A DNA stretch of 50,144 nucleotides. It comes from Flavonifractor sp. An82. GTDB lineage: Bacteria > Bacillota > Clostridia > Oscillospirales > Oscillospiraceae. Shown in pieces: positions 9,001 to 17,113 of this stretch. Every line of letters begins with the position of its first letter. Within the stretch, counting starts at the first letter, position 1. Made by a program: the position numbers and the translations under genes. Location: assembly GCF_002159265.1 (NCBI RefSeq), contig NZ_NFHG01000021.1:1-50144 (forward strand), written 5' to 3'. The notes under the pieces are model-generated. The model saw nothing but the letters and a program-made list of their open reading frames with translations. It searched no databases and was not told the origin of the DNA.

Positions 9001-9383
9001 TGAATGGCATAGAAGTCGAGGGTATTTCCGTCAGCGGCCTGCTTACGACGCTGAACCGCCGGATCGAGGTGCTGTTTGACCGGGAGCATACGCTGGGACA
9101 TGCCTTCTTTACCCCTCTGCGTCAGTCTCCGTCCATCCAGACCCTGGGTGAGATCTTCCGGGATAAAGTCATTCCGCTTCTTCAGGAGTACTTCTATGAC
9201 GACTATGAGAAAATCTGCCTTGTGCTGGGGGATAAAAAGCGTCCGGATCGTCAGCGATTTTTCAAGGTGGAAACAGCCGATCTGCAGAGCTTGTTCGGTA
9301 CAGAACTTGAATTTGAGGTAAACCCCACATACCGCATCAATCCAGATGCATTCTTTGATGCAGAAGTGTACCGGAATCTCTGA
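6036..9383 (+). CDS. McrB-like AAA+ NTPase with YgjP-like N-terminus and EVE/PUA-like insertion
   Basis: A 1115-aa protein. Its C-terminal half is a McrB-type motor: Walker A GPPGTGKT near 635, FIIDEINRGN near 903, and the McrB signature GTMNTADRS with DTALRRRF near 957-975. Between Walker A and B (about 745-890) lies a separate domain with WKVSLGG, RIGWDEYG, GDIVLSCYS and DAIGVITG, which I read as an EVE/PUA-like modified-base reader. The first ~95 residues match the N-terminus of YgjP/DUF45 metallopeptidases (RSKRRTIAIEV, WIEKHL, RVAKYAPI) but end before the zinc motif, so this is a partial domain fused in frame. The middle (100-600) is a large DNA-recognition-type region I cannot assign. 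The gene overlaps its upstream neighbour and is followed by McrC. Expected role: NTP-driven translocation feeding the McrC nuclease. Confidence 0.88.
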   Translation: MMEQLEIIRSKRRTIAIEVKKDLRIVARVPLEMKDNDIQRFVMEKQRWIEKHLQIVKKRNEEKETPFTVEEIHALADAALKDLPQRVAKYAPIHATHLSEVRKQELDHLIDDLKNRADAGVYKYQEKAVSGTGHIGMFGTGFYSFQGKTDIQSVRTFIRMCVDLLDMTDDEEMFQRAVSVLTKSFRGMQAAAASVVLHCLKPLTFPVINSNVGSEDIFAALGIELKSRGKLESYIDNCRKIKTFRDANFSFKNYRILDMAAWELSADPIRRVVSQYKESFDAWFPEEAYKWRAVQCFQEHWNPGRSDFAEMLKESLAQAGNLMDTNYSFPRKMITFFAEKEPDTVWDMFQRLLAPQADIVEEIQNFEKSADTLLAKYQFKESMKQHYQGDRTICTYLFFAQPDRYFLYQYGKLKAFLAETDLQATCKMGDPQNVLTYQEVADRVLACVQQDSELLNMFQIKRAELGREYYPDDGHHLLADDIVYFGSQLNKSDYWPSLAEYDPEINTEQWLGLLADRTVCTVENLQILKAIQQAGGEATCKQLSLRLGDTSAHYNGSMVQLARRVQEKTGCPLVQNENNDQKWWPILFVGRTALQDQPGTYSWKLRDELADALQRLPQIEVKKPMPFAKNTILYGPPGTGKTYQTVNYAVAIIEGKSLEDIQAENHEKVLERYRQYRQDGRIEFTTFHQSFGYEDFIEGIRPKFFGENEEEAGEIQYEITKGVFKAFCLKAQIPIADAKQSPYGFSDTPSVWKVSLGGTGGHPLRNSCMQNNCIRIGWDEYGETVTDETNYFVGGKYVLNAFLNRMQLGDIVLSCYSARTIDAIGVITGDPEWLPNEDHYKRSRKVNWLLKGKKIDIEEFQLSRSLVQSTVYQLDTTAAEVIKVLEKNGFTPTTAVETKPYVFIIDEINRGNISKIFGELITLIEPSKRLGQSEELQVRLPYSQKLFGIPDNVYLLGTMNTADRSIALLDTALRRRFSFVEMMPDSGILNGIEVEGISVSGLLTTLNRRIEVLFDREHTLGHAFFTPLRQSPSIQTLGEIFRDKVIPLLQEYFYDDYEKICLVLGDKKRPDRQRFFKVETADLQSLFGTELEFEVNPTYRINPDAFFDAEVYRNL

Positions 9384-9413
9384 CTGGCGCAGTCCATTGG
9401 GAGGTGAACTCCA

Positions 9414-10724
9414 TTGAAACAATATACCATTCGGGAATACATGGGGTTTACCCGGAATGGCCCGCCGCGGGCAGGTATGATCTCTTTGCCGGAACACGCT
9501 TTCGATCAGCTGGAGCAGTTTATTTTATCCAATCGGGAGAAAGGCTCCAGTACCCAGCCGCTGGAGTTGATGAGTCTGAGTGCAAGGCCCGGCGTGGGCA
9601 AAGTGATCACCGCCAAAAACTATGTGGGAGTGATCACTACCAAAGACGGAACAGAGATTGAAATTCTGCCCAAACTGACGTTGGCAGGGGACAACAGTGA
9701 CCAAGCTGTTCGCAAGGTGTTTCTCACCATGCTTCGAACAGTTCAGGAAGCCCCATTCAAGACATTTCGCACTGCCCACTTGAATACTTCCCGCATGCGT
9801 TTGCTGGACCTGTTCGTGCGTATGTTTTTGGACGAGGCCCATCGGCTGATTCAACGCGGCTTGAAATCGGATTATACGACAAAGCAGGACAACGAAACTT
9901 GTGTCCGTGGGAAAATCGTATTCTCAGAGCATATTCGAAAAAACCTGCTGCATCGGGAACGGATCTTCGTGGAGTACGATGTATTCAGCGTGGATTGTCC
10001 GGAAAACCGCCTGGTGAAGTCCACAGCGCTCTACCTGCAGCGGCACACCACAGATCTACAAAACCGCAGGGATCTTCGGGTCGTGCTATCTGTCATGGAG
10101 CAAGTCCCGGTATCCCAAAATGTGGAGCAGGACTTCCTGCGCTGCGGGCAATCCCGTTCTATGGCAGACTACCAGCGGCTTCTGGAGCTGTGCCGGGTGT
10201 TTTTGCAGGGGAAGAGTTTTACAGCCTTTTCCGGCGGGCAGGCCGCCCTGCCCCTTCTTTTCCCCATGGAGCGCGTGTTTGAAAGCTATGTGGCGGCGGT
10301 CTTGCGGAAAAATTTGGACTCCAGGCAATATCGTGTTTATGTGCAGGCAAAAGGTAAATATCTCTTTGAACTGCCTCAAAAACAGTTTGCCCTGCGGCCA
10401 GACTTGGTGATTGAAGATTTGAACAGCGGGGAAAAGACCGTATTAGACACCAAGTGGAAACTTCTGTCCCCTCAGTGGCACAATTACGGAATCTCACAGG
10501 CTGATATGTACCAGATGTACGCATACCAGAAAGAATATGCGGCAAAACAGACGGTGCTGCTTTATCCGGATTGTGAGGCAATAGCAGATCAGAAAATTCC
10601 TTTTTGCTATTCTTCTTCCAGCGGGAGCCTGGTCAGGGTGCAGACCTTGCATTTGGATTCTCCGATTGCTATGGTTGAAGCGGTAAGAGAGTTACTGGAT
10701 ATAGCGTCCCAGCCTTCAAAATAG
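9414..10724 (+). CDS. mcrC: McrC-like endonuclease subunit
   Basis: A 436-aa McrC-family protein. The N-terminal part carries the usual beta-rich domain (VGVITTKDGTEIEILPKL). The C-terminal part has a PD-(D/E)XK nuclease core: RPDLVIED near 327, then VLDTKWK near 343, giving D...DTK, followed by QADMYQMYAY. Translation starts at a TTG at 9414 preceded by GGGAGGTG with good spacing. McrC proteins cut DNA when bound to a McrB motor, usually at modified cytosines. The gene begins 30 bp after the McrB stop. Length and motifs look intact. Confidence 0.9.
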   Translation: MKQYTIREYMGFTRNGPPRAGMISLPEHAFDQLEQFILSNREKGSSTQPLELMSLSARPGVGKVITAKNYVGVITTKDGTEIEILPKLTLAGDNSDQAVRKVFLTMLRTVQEAPFKTFRTAHLNTSRMRLLDLFVRMFLDEAHRLIQRGLKSDYTTKQDNETCVRGKIVFSEHIRKNLLHRERIFVEYDVFSVDCPENRLVKSTALYLQRHTTDLQNRRDLRVVLSVMEQVPVSQNVEQDFLRCGQSRSMADYQRLLELCRVFLQGKSFTAFSGGQAALPLLFPMERVFESYVAAVLRKNLDSRQYRVYVQAKGKYLFELPQKQFALRPDLVIEDLNSGEKTVLDTKWKLLSPQWHNYGISQADMYQMYAYQKEYAAKQTVLLYPDCEAIADQKIPFCYSSSSGSLVRVQTLHLDSPIAMVEAVRELLDIASQPSK

Positions 10725-10778
10725 CAATATACGGTCATCATGAAGAGCGTACAGCGAAACGGCGAAAGGAGGTCTGCG

Positions 10779-13496
10779 ATGGATAGCCCAAAATACATGC
10801 TCCTGATCAACGGGCAGGATAAGACTGACTCCGTCGCCAGTTTCCGTTTCCAGGACGGCATGTGCGAGGTGGTCTATGCCACTTCCCCTAAAACGTATCG
10901 CTACCGTGCCGAAAAAGTGCAGCTCCTAAAAGTACAGAGCCGAATTGATCCCACGCAGTTTATCATTACCGTGGACGGAAATCCTCTTTCGCAGGTCGAT
11001 GAGATTTTGGATTTTGGCCCCTTTTATCGGTTCCTCAGAACTGGGAAAACAGCTCTTACATACCCCAAAAGCCAGGTGGAACTTCAGAAAAACTGCCTCA
11101 CAAACCAGAAACAGGCTGGTGTTTTTGAATATTTCAAAGAAACGGCAGCGGCGGTTAGTCTGGTAGCCGAAGGCGGTCTCAATATCCTGAGTGCCCAGTA
11201 CGAGCGGGTCAAAAGTGTCAGCGACGCAACCGTTCTCTCCTGCTACCTGGATTCTTCCAAGAAGCCTGCGGTGCGGGCGCTTCCCGAGGCAGTCATCTAT
11301 CCCTTTGGCCTGAATCAGAGCCAGAAAACAGCGGTGGAGAACGCCCTTTCCTCCCAAGTCAGCATTATCCAGGGGCCTCCCGGTACCGGAAAGACACAGA
11401 CCATTCTGAATATCATCGCCAATGCGGTCCGAAACGGCCAGACCGTGGCCGTTGTCTCCAACAACAACTCCGCCACCTTGAATGTGGCGGAAAAATTGGA
11501 GAAAAAGGGCCTTTCTTTCCTGACCGCTTTTCTGGGGAGCCGTGCCAATAAGGATCACTTTCTGGAGGCACAGACGGGCCGATATCCCGATATGTCGGCA
11601 TGGGTTCTGGAACCGGAGGAGAAGTCCCAGTTGGACCAGGAAGTGACGGGGCTCTCCAAAGAACTCAGCAAGATGCTCAACGGGAAGAACCGCATTGCCG
11701 CCATTGAGCAGGAACTTCTGCAGTTGACACCGGAGCAGCATTATTTCGGTGAGTACTACAGCACCTATGCCCAGGCGCCCAAAGATGAGGTGAAAGGGCT
11801 CTCCTCTCAAAAGATTTTGTCCCTCTGGTTAGAGTACGAACAGCATGCTCAGCAGCAGAGCAAATTGGGCCTGCTCCAGAAGATATGCATCCTGTTTCGC
11901 TTCAACCGCAGTGCGCTGAAAGTGTTCCTCCAAACACCGGAACTGGTGATCCCGTATCTCCAACGGCAATTCTATGTGGTGCGCCGGCGGGAATTGATGG
12001 AAGAGCGGGCGCAGCTGGAGAAAAAGCTGGAGCAGTATGCCTTTGACCAAAAGATGGAGGAACTGACGGAAAAGTCTCTGCGGTTATTCCGGGCAGAACT
12101 GAGTGAAAAGTTCCATTGGCAAGAGGCCCGCAAGTGTTTTGAAACGCGGGATTTCCGGGGAAGATCCCAGGAATTCAATCGAGAATATCCGGTAATCCTG
12201 AGCACGACCTACTCCATCAAGGGCACCCTGAACTTTGAACATACCTACGATTATCTCATCGTAGATGAGGCTTCTCAGGTGGATCTGGCCACCGGTGTAC
12301 TGGCCTTCGCCAGCGCCAGGAATATCGTCATTGTAGGCGATCTCCAGCAGCTTCCCAATGTACTGGACAGCCAGAATATCCATAAAAGCGAGGAAATCTG
12401 GGAACAGTATTCTCTCCCGGAGACTTACCATTTCTCCGCCCACAGTCTGCTCTCCTCTGCGATTGCTGCATGGCCAGAGGCTCCTACTGTCCTTTTGCGG
12501 GAACACTATCGCTGCCATCCCAAGATCATCAATTTCTGCAACCAGAAATTCTATGGCGGGAAACTCATCGTCATGACAGAGGACCATGAAGAATCGGATG
12601 TCCTGACCATGTACCGGACAGCGCCCGGCAACCACGCCCGTGGCCATCTGAACCAGAGACAAATTGATGTGATCCGACAGGAGGTCCTTCCCAGCCTGGA
12701 AAGACAGGGATATGGGAGTATTGGCATCATCACGCCGTACCGAGACCAGGTGGCGGCGATCCAAACCCAACTGGGCAAGGGACTGGAAGTGGCTACCGTC
12801 CATAAATTCCAGGGGCGGGAGAAAGATGCCATCGTCCTGACTTCCGTGGACAATGTCATTACGGACTTTGTGGATGATCCCCGGATGCTGAATGTAGCGG
12901 TGTCCCGTGCAGTTAAGTCCCTGACCGTCGTTACCTCCCAGGACCCGCAGAATGACCGAACCAACTACGGCGATCTGGCCCGCTACATTGAGTACAACAA
13001 CTGTGCGGTGATTGAGAGCGCGGTGTACTCCGTTTTCGATTTGCTCTATCAGGGGTACGCTGAGCAGCGGCGGGCCTTTTTGAAAAAGCACGGGCGAGTT
13101 TCAGAATACGACTCGGAAAATCTTGCCTATGCTGTGATCCAGAATATCCTTCAAAAAGCAGAGTTTTCTTTTGTGGACTGCGCAGCCCATGTGTCCCTGG
13201 TCAATCTGGTGAAAGACTACTCCATATTGACGGAGGAAGAAACTGTGTACGCCCGCAATCCCTTGACCCATGTGGACTTTCTCTTGTTCCGCCGCATGGA
13301 CAAATCGCCTCTGCTGGCCATCGAAGTAGACGGTGCCGCTTTCCATGCCGAAGGGAGCATCCAGGCGGGCAGAGATGAAAAGAAAAACCGGATTTTTGAG
13401 CTGTGTGGGATTCCGCTGCTGCGGCTTCGGACGGATGGAAGCGGCGAGAAGGAGCGCATGGAGCAGGCGCTGTTGGCGGCAGTTTCCAACAGTTAA
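10779..13496 (+). CDS. SF1 (DNA2/UPF1-like) helicase with C-terminal MTES/Vsr-like nuclease
   Basis: A 905-aa protein starting at the ATG at 10779, 7 nt after AAAGGAGG; the in-frame ATG at 10740 has no such site. Helicase motifs run in order: QGPPGTGKT near 202, IVDEASQ near 490, REHYRCHP near 580, VHKFQGREKDAIV near 670 and LNVAVSRA near 705. The last 120 residues hold VDFLLF, AIEVDGAAFHA and RDEKKNRIFELCGIPLLRLRT, the pattern of a small PD-(D/E)XK nuclease of the MTES/DUF2726/Vsr-like type. Single-protein defence helicases of this build are known. It begins 54 bp after mcrC on the same strand, so it is likely part of the same operon. Confidence 0.85.
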   Translation: MDSPKYMLLINGQDKTDSVASFRFQDGMCEVVYATSPKTYRYRAEKVQLLKVQSRIDPTQFIITVDGNPLSQVDEILDFGPFYRFLRTGKTALTYPKSQVELQKNCLTNQKQAGVFEYFKETAAAVSLVAEGGLNILSAQYERVKSVSDATVLSCYLDSSKKPAVRALPEAVIYPFGLNQSQKTAVENALSSQVSIIQGPPGTGKTQTILNIIANAVRNGQTVAVVSNNNSATLNVAEKLEKKGLSFLTAFLGSRANKDHFLEAQTGRYPDMSAWVLEPEEKSQLDQEVTGLSKELSKMLNGKNRIAAIEQELLQLTPEQHYFGEYYSTYAQAPKDEVKGLSSQKILSLWLEYEQHAQQQSKLGLLQKICILFRFNRSALKVFLQTPELVIPYLQRQFYVVRRRELMEERAQLEKKLEQYAFDQKMEELTEKSLRLFRAELSEKFHWQEARKCFETRDFRGRSQEFNREYPVILSTTYSIKGTLNFEHTYDYLIVDEASQVDLATGVLAFASARNIVIVGDLQQLPNVLDSQNIHKSEEIWEQYSLPETYHFSAHSLLSSAIAAWPEAPTVLLREHYRCHPKIINFCNQKFYGGKLIVMTEDHEESDVLTMYRTAPGNHARGHLNQRQIDVIRQEVLPSLERQGYGSIGIITPYRDQVAAIQTQLGKGLEVATVHKFQGREKDAIVLTSVDNVITDFVDDPRMLNVAVSRAVKSLTVVTSQDPQNDRTNYGDLARYIEYNNCAVIESAVYSVFDLLYQGYAEQRRAFLKKHGRVSEYDSENLAYAVIQNILQKAEFSFVDCAAHVSLVNLVKDYSILTEEETVYARNPLTHVDFLLFRRMDKSPLLAIEVDGAAFHAEGSIQAGRDEKKNRIFELCGIPLLRLRTDGSGEKERMEQALLAAVSNS

Positions 13497-13534
13497 TAGA
13501 ACATTGACACCATACAGAGAAGAGGAAGGGCAAG

Positions 13535-14068
13535 ATGAACGTTATCTGCTTCGGCGACTCCAATACCTACGGATACGATCCCCGAGGTTATTTCGGCGGG
13601 CGCTATGACGGGGACAACCGGTGGGTGGATATCCTGGCTGCGGAAACCGGATGGACGATCTCGAACATGGGACAAAACGGCCGCGAGATTCCGTCCGCCA
13701 CTCCCGCTTTCCCTGCTGACACAGATCTGCTGATCGTCATGCTGGGAACCAACGATCTGCTCCAAGGATGTAGTCCTCAGCAGGCTGCTGAGAGATTGGA
13801 GCGATTCCTTGCGGCTGTTCCATTAGACCGAAACAAGCTCCTGCTGATCGCACCGCCGCCGGTGGCCCTGGGAGCATGGGTACCCAGCCCGCAGCTCATT
13901 GATGACTCCCGTGCCTTCGCCCGGCTCTGTCAAACCCTGGCTAAGCAAATGGGTATCCGCTTTGCCGATGCCGGAAGATGGGACATCCCTCTTGCCTATG
14001 ACGGCGTACACTTCACGGAGCAGGGGCACAGGGCCTTTGCTGCCAAACTTCTGGAGGAACTCAAATGA
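13535..14068 (+). CDS. SGNH/GDSL-type hydrolase
   Basis: A 177-aa esterase-like protein. CFGDSNTYG at residues 5-13 is block I with the nucleophilic serine; GTNDLL near 69 is block III; DGVHFTEQGH near 157 supplies the catalytic Asp and His. No signal peptide is present, so it should be cytosolic. It starts 38 bp after the SF1 helicase and overlaps the next gene by 4 bp (ATGA). Natural substrates of such short SGNH proteins are usually acyl or carbohydrate esters; nothing here narrows that. It could be read-through cargo rather than part of the defence operon. Confidence 0.85.
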   Translation: MNVICFGDSNTYGYDPRGYFGGRYDGDNRWVDILAAETGWTISNMGQNGREIPSATPAFPADTDLLIVMLGTNDLLQGCSPQQAAERLERFLAAVPLDRNKLLLIAPPPVALGAWVPSPQLIDDSRAFARLCQTLAKQMGIRFADAGRWDIPLAYDGVHFTEQGHRAFAAKLLEELK

Positions 14069-14448
14069 AACGAATCTTACCCCTGCTCATTTCCCTTTTG
14101 CTGTTACTGACTGGATGCGGCGGAAATTCCGCCGACGGCTCCTACCAGCAGATCACCCAGGAAGAAGCCAAAGAGATGATGGACTCCCAGGAGGTCATCA
14201 TCCTGGATGTGCGTGAGCAGGACGAGTATGACAGCGGGCACATCCCCGGCGCTGTCCTGCTGCCGGTGGGTACCATTGATGAAGATACTGCCGCTGAGGT
14301 GATCCCTGGGAAGGACTCTACGGTGCTGGTCTACTGCCGCAGCGGAAACCGCAGCAAGACCGCATCATCCACTCTGGCCGAGTTGGGCTACACCAATATC
14401 TATGAGTTCGGCGGCATCAATACCTGTCCCTATGAAACCGAGCCGTAA
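14065..14448 (+). CDS. Rhodanese-like lipoprotein
   Basis: A 127-aa secreted lipoprotein: a short basic start, a hydrophobic core (LPLLISLLLLL), then the lipobox LTGC with the cysteine near residue 18. The rest is a single rhodanese domain with IILDVREQDEY and the active-site loop YCRSGNRS, whose cysteine would carry the persulfide sulfur. Such proteins act in sulfur transfer or thiol redox chemistry outside the cytoplasmic membrane. Its start overlaps the SGNH gene, so translation is coupled. Confidence 0.9.
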   Translation: MKRILPLLISLLLLLTGCGGNSADGSYQQITQEEAKEMMDSQEVIILDVREQDEYDSGHIPGAVLLPVGTIDEDTAAEVIPGKDSTVLVYCRSGNRSKTASSTLAELGYTNIYEFGGINTCPYETEP

Positions 14449-14471
14449 GAAAACAGTACGAGGTGTCCGGC

Positions 14472-15107
14472 ATGAAGCAACTGACCTGGGAAGAATACTA
14501 CGACGGATTTTATGACTGGTCGTCCAGCACCCAGAAGAGCTACGCCTATCGCCTGTCCGATTATGGTCCCGCAGACGAGGTATGGGAGATCGCAGAGGAA
14601 CTCGATTTTGTGGATAGTGCCTTTGCCGCTAAATTTTTGGAAAAGGCCTTCTCTGCCGGTGTCCGGTTCACCCCGGAGCAGGTGCTGGAAATGGTGGCTA
14701 TGGTGGATCAGTCCCTCCTGAGCAAAATGGCGGAACAGACAACGGTTCCCTTCAACCGGGAGCAGTTGGAAGAGATCTACCTGATGATTGATGATTTCTC
14801 CTTCCGAAAAATCTCCAGGCGGTCACGCATTGATGTGTTTGATGATGTGAAAGAACTCCGGCGGCAGGCAGCGGCATCCTCTGCTGCCCGTCCGAAAAAG
14901 AAAGGCGGCCTGCTGTCGGCATTGGCAGCCTTCGCAGCCGGAGCGGCAGTCGCCGGTCATCTCAACAAGAAGCATGACGGACACTGCGACGGTGACTGCG
15001 CCAACTGTCCGCCCCATTACGGCTATCGCTATGGCCGCTGGTACTACGGAAAGGGCCATCAGTACGGCTGTGAGTTTGGCGGCAACAAAGGGGACGGGAG
15101 CCTGTAA
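14472..15107 (+). CDS. Hypothetical protein with hydrophobic segment and Cys/His/Gly-rich tail
   Basis: A 211-aa protein of unknown function. The start at 14472 follows GAGGTG at good spacing; a GTG nine bases earlier is the alternative. The first 140 residues are helical and acidic without motifs I recognise. Residues 147-170 are a possible membrane helix (LLSALAAFAAGAAVAG). The tail is rich in His, Cys, Gly and Tyr (HCDGDCANCPPHYGYRYG), suggesting metal binding. It lies 23 bp after the rhodanese gene and ends just before a strong terminator, so it is probably the last gene of the SGNH-rhodanese unit. Confidence 0.7.
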   Translation: MKQLTWEEYYDGFYDWSSSTQKSYAYRLSDYGPADEVWEIAEELDFVDSAFAAKFLEKAFSAGVRFTPEQVLEMVAMVDQSLLSKMAEQTTVPFNREQLEEIYLMIDDFSFRKISRRSRIDVFDDVKELRRQAAASSAARPKKKGGLLSALAAFAAGAAVAGHLNKKHDGHCDGDCANCPPHYGYRYGRWYYGKGHQYGCEFGGNKGDGSL

Positions 15108-15142
15108 ACGGAATAAAATCTACATCGCCTATACAAAGAATA

Positions 15143-15188
15143 AGGCCGGTGGGCGCTTCGGTATGAAGCGCCCGCCGGCTCATTTTAT
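15143..15188 (+). terminator. Intrinsic terminator after the SGNH-rhodanese unit
   Basis: GCCGGTGGGCGCTTC pairs with GAAGCGCCCGCCGGC (one G-U pair) around GGTAT, followed by TCATTTTATTTTC. Confidence 0.85.
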
Positions 15189-15279
15189 TTTCTCGTGCAT
15201 ATTTTCAAAAATTTTTTCTAATGAGGGTTGTGTATTGTCTCAAAAATGTCCGTTGTAAGGTGAAGGGACATTTTGATTG

Positions 15280-16509
15280 TCATTTCCTTCCGTATTTTTC
15301 ACGCAGACTCTGGTGACCCTCCTGATACTTCCGCCGCAGATCGTCCGCTGAAAAGGTCTGCCATTTGGGATCGTCTGTTCTGAGATCCAGCAGCATAAAT
15401 CCTTTCGGGTAGTGCAGTTCCGGGTCAAAGCCGATATCGTCAGCCACCATTCTTTGCCAGGCTGTTTCCGTCGGCGAAGTCTGCGCCGCACCCACGGAAT
15501 AGTCCTCCAGATCATGCATGGTGTCGATCTTCCGGAGAAATTCCTCCGCAGTCAACTTTCCGTCCAGATAGTCAATTCGGGCCAGACGGGCATTCTCGCT
15601 CCAATCTCCATATTGCAGGTAGTCCATGGGAATCAGGTCTTGCCGGTTTTCAGGGAGAGCAGTGATGTAGCGCTGCATACGGGCATACATGCGATCCCGT
15701 AGTTTTTTATAGACCAGCAGTGCCTCGTCCTGTTCCGTGTCCAGGTTGCGTTTAAAGCGGGAACCTCTCTGCTTGCAAGGAAAACCGTCCGTCTCCCGGT
15801 CACAGTAGTGGGTTTCCTTTCTGGTCTTGGGAATGAAATAGCGCCAGCAGTAATCACAGCGGGCAATACGCTGTTTGTCCTGATGAAAGTACAGGGCAAA
15901 CTGCAGCGCCAGCAATCCAAAGATGGAGTAGGCGGCATAGACCGGGTGCTCTCCCGGCTCCTTCGGGAGCAGGATCGGATCACACAACGATTTTAGCTCC
16001 GGATAAGTTTCAACCAGTTTTTCATACCGCTCCTGCTGCGTGGCCCGCTCCATGCCGTCGCAGGCAATCTCCAGTGCGTTGCGTAAGTACACCTGAGCCC
16101 GAATGGGCTCCTCCAGAATCTGAAGCAGCTGTGCCGCGGCATTGAGGAGGAACAGCGCACTGCCGTCATCTTCCTGCCGCAGGGACTGCTCCAACAAATG
16201 CCCCAGTACAAAGTAACCCACCGGATCGATGTCCCGGAGCATACTTGGCAGCAGCAGTGCCTCGGCGACAAAATCCTCAAAGTCTGCCATCGAAACCTCA
16301 AGCCGCTCCTCGAGCAGAGGATGTTGTTCCCGCAGGTTTCGGATCTCCCGGCGGTACGCGCTGTAATCGATCTCCGAAGCGGCGATCAGATACTCGGCGG
16401 GAGTTGCGGCGGGAAGTGCAATCTCCCAGCCGTTTGCATGGTGCAGGGTCACGGACCATCTATTTTTATCCTCTGCCTTCAGCAGCAATGCGGTCATTCC
16501 ATCTGCCAT
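15280..16509 (-). CDS. DUF6076-like protein with CxxC zinc motif
   Basis: A 409-aa protein. The start at 16509 follows AAAGGAGG by 8 nt; an ATG 24 bp upstream has no such site. Near residue 215 is CDYCWRYFIPKT, followed by HYCDR and PCKQ: four cysteines spaced as a zinc knuckle, reminiscent of the C-terminal motif in CGNR/ABATE-type proteins and of what I remember as DUF6076. The N-terminal 200 residues are helical; the C-terminus is charged. The gene is transcribed toward the terminator at 15143-15188 and away from the mobilizable element that follows. No function is known to me. Confidence 0.7.
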   Translation of the reverse strand: MADGMTALLLKAEDKNRWSVTLHHANGWEIALPAATPAEYLIAASEIDYSAYRREIRNLREQHPLLEERLEVSMADFEDFVAEALLLPSMLRDIDPVGYFVLGHLLEQSLRQEDDGSALFLLNAAAQLLQILEEPIRAQVYLRNALEIACDGMERATQQERYEKLVETYPELKSLCDPILLPKEPGEHPVYAAYSIFGLLALQFALYFHQDKQRIARCDYCWRYFIPKTRKETHYCDRETDGFPCKQRGSRFKRNLDTEQDEALLVYKKLRDRMYARMQRYITALPENRQDLIPMDYLQYGDWSENARLARIDYLDGKLTAEEFLRKIDTMHDLEDYSVGAAQTSPTETAWQRMVADDIGFDPELHYPKGFMLLDLRTDDPKWQTFSADDLRRKYQEGHQSLREKYGRK

Positions 16510-16754
16510 CTGCTCGCCTCCTTTCAAGATCACTTCCTGATGTAAGCGATTCTCTTTTTATTTTACAATGAACGCAGCCGGAAGGGCAACTGCACCTTGA
16601 AAAATAAATACCCATCACCAAAAACGATACTCACCGGGGAAGTACTGCCATGACGCTGTCGCGGACAAACAGCTGAGCGTACCAGGGGGAAGAAAACGCT
16701 GTGTGTGTCAAACAAGGCCGCAGGGCAGGAACAGGTATGGTGATGGCCGGACAG
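16510..16754. other. Intergenic stretch upstream of mobilizable element 1
   Basis: A gap of about 245 bases between the DUF6076-like start and the structured leader. It contains short overlapping frames in several directions but none with a ribosome binding site and recognisable product. It likely holds the DUF6076 promoter and perhaps the left boundary of the element; I cannot locate an attachment core. Confidence 0.4.
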
Positions 16755-16794
16755 AAACAAAAAAGACCGCTGAACTGCTGCAACAGTTCAACGG
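16755..16794 (-). terminator. Minus-strand intrinsic terminator in the element 1 leader
   Basis: On the minus strand CCGTTGAACTG pairs with CAGTTCAGCGG (positions 16794-16784 and 16777-16767) and is followed by TCTTTTTTG. This is a good terminator for a short transcript from the minus strand; no minus-strand gene precedes it. Confidence 0.65.
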
Positions 16795-16870
16795 CCCGCC
16801 GCGTTTCGGAAAACACAGCCCTAACTGTGTTCAGTCTATCAGAGAGACCTCCGAAACGCAAGAACAATTT
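16795..16870 (-). ncRNA. Candidate structured small RNA upstream of the excisionase gene
   Basis: GCGTTTCGG (16801-16809) and CCGAAACGC (16851-16859) form a 9-bp outer stem that encloses AACACAG and CTGTGTT, an inner 7-bp stem. Read on the minus strand, this nested structure runs directly into the terminator at 16794-16755, so an RNA of about 100 nt is plausible. I find no clear promoter for it. The inverted repeats could instead be binding sites for the excisionase or integrase. Confidence 0.35.
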
Positions 16871-16903
16871 TTCTCTGCATTAAAAATGATCGGAGGTATT
16901 GAA

Positions 16904-17113
16904 ATGAAGATGTCAGTCTGTAAAAGCTATGACGACCTGCCGCTGTTTCTCAACGCGAATCTGTTGGCGCAGGTGCTGGGCGTGTCCATCTCCACCGCCT
17001 ATGAGGTGATGCACGAACCCGGTTTTCCGGTACTGCGTGTGGGCAGCCGCATGGTGGTACCGAAAGAGAAGTTCATTCAGTGGGCGGAGGAGCAGTCTGG
17101 AGGTGCCAAATGA
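16904..17113 (+). CDS. Excisionase-type HTH protein (element 1)
   Basis: A 69-aa MerR-like/HTH_17 DNA-binding protein. The start at 16904 follows CGGAGG; the longer frame upstream lacks a site. The body has LLAQVLGVSISTAYEVMHEPGFPVLRVGSRMVVPKEKFIQW, a helix-turn-helix and wing typical of excisionases that direct the integrase to excise. Its stop overlaps the next start (ATGA). A homologue with a shorter first helix sits at 45736 in element 2. Confidence 0.85.
   Translation: MKMSVCKSYDDLPLFLNANLLAQVLGVSISTAYEVMHEPGFPVLRVGSRMVVPKEKFIQWAEEQSGGAK

Noticed and set aside
12084-13091. 335-codon minus-strand frame inside the SF1 helicase gene
   Set aside because: The plus strand carries uninterrupted helicase motifs here; the minus frame has no recognisable domain.
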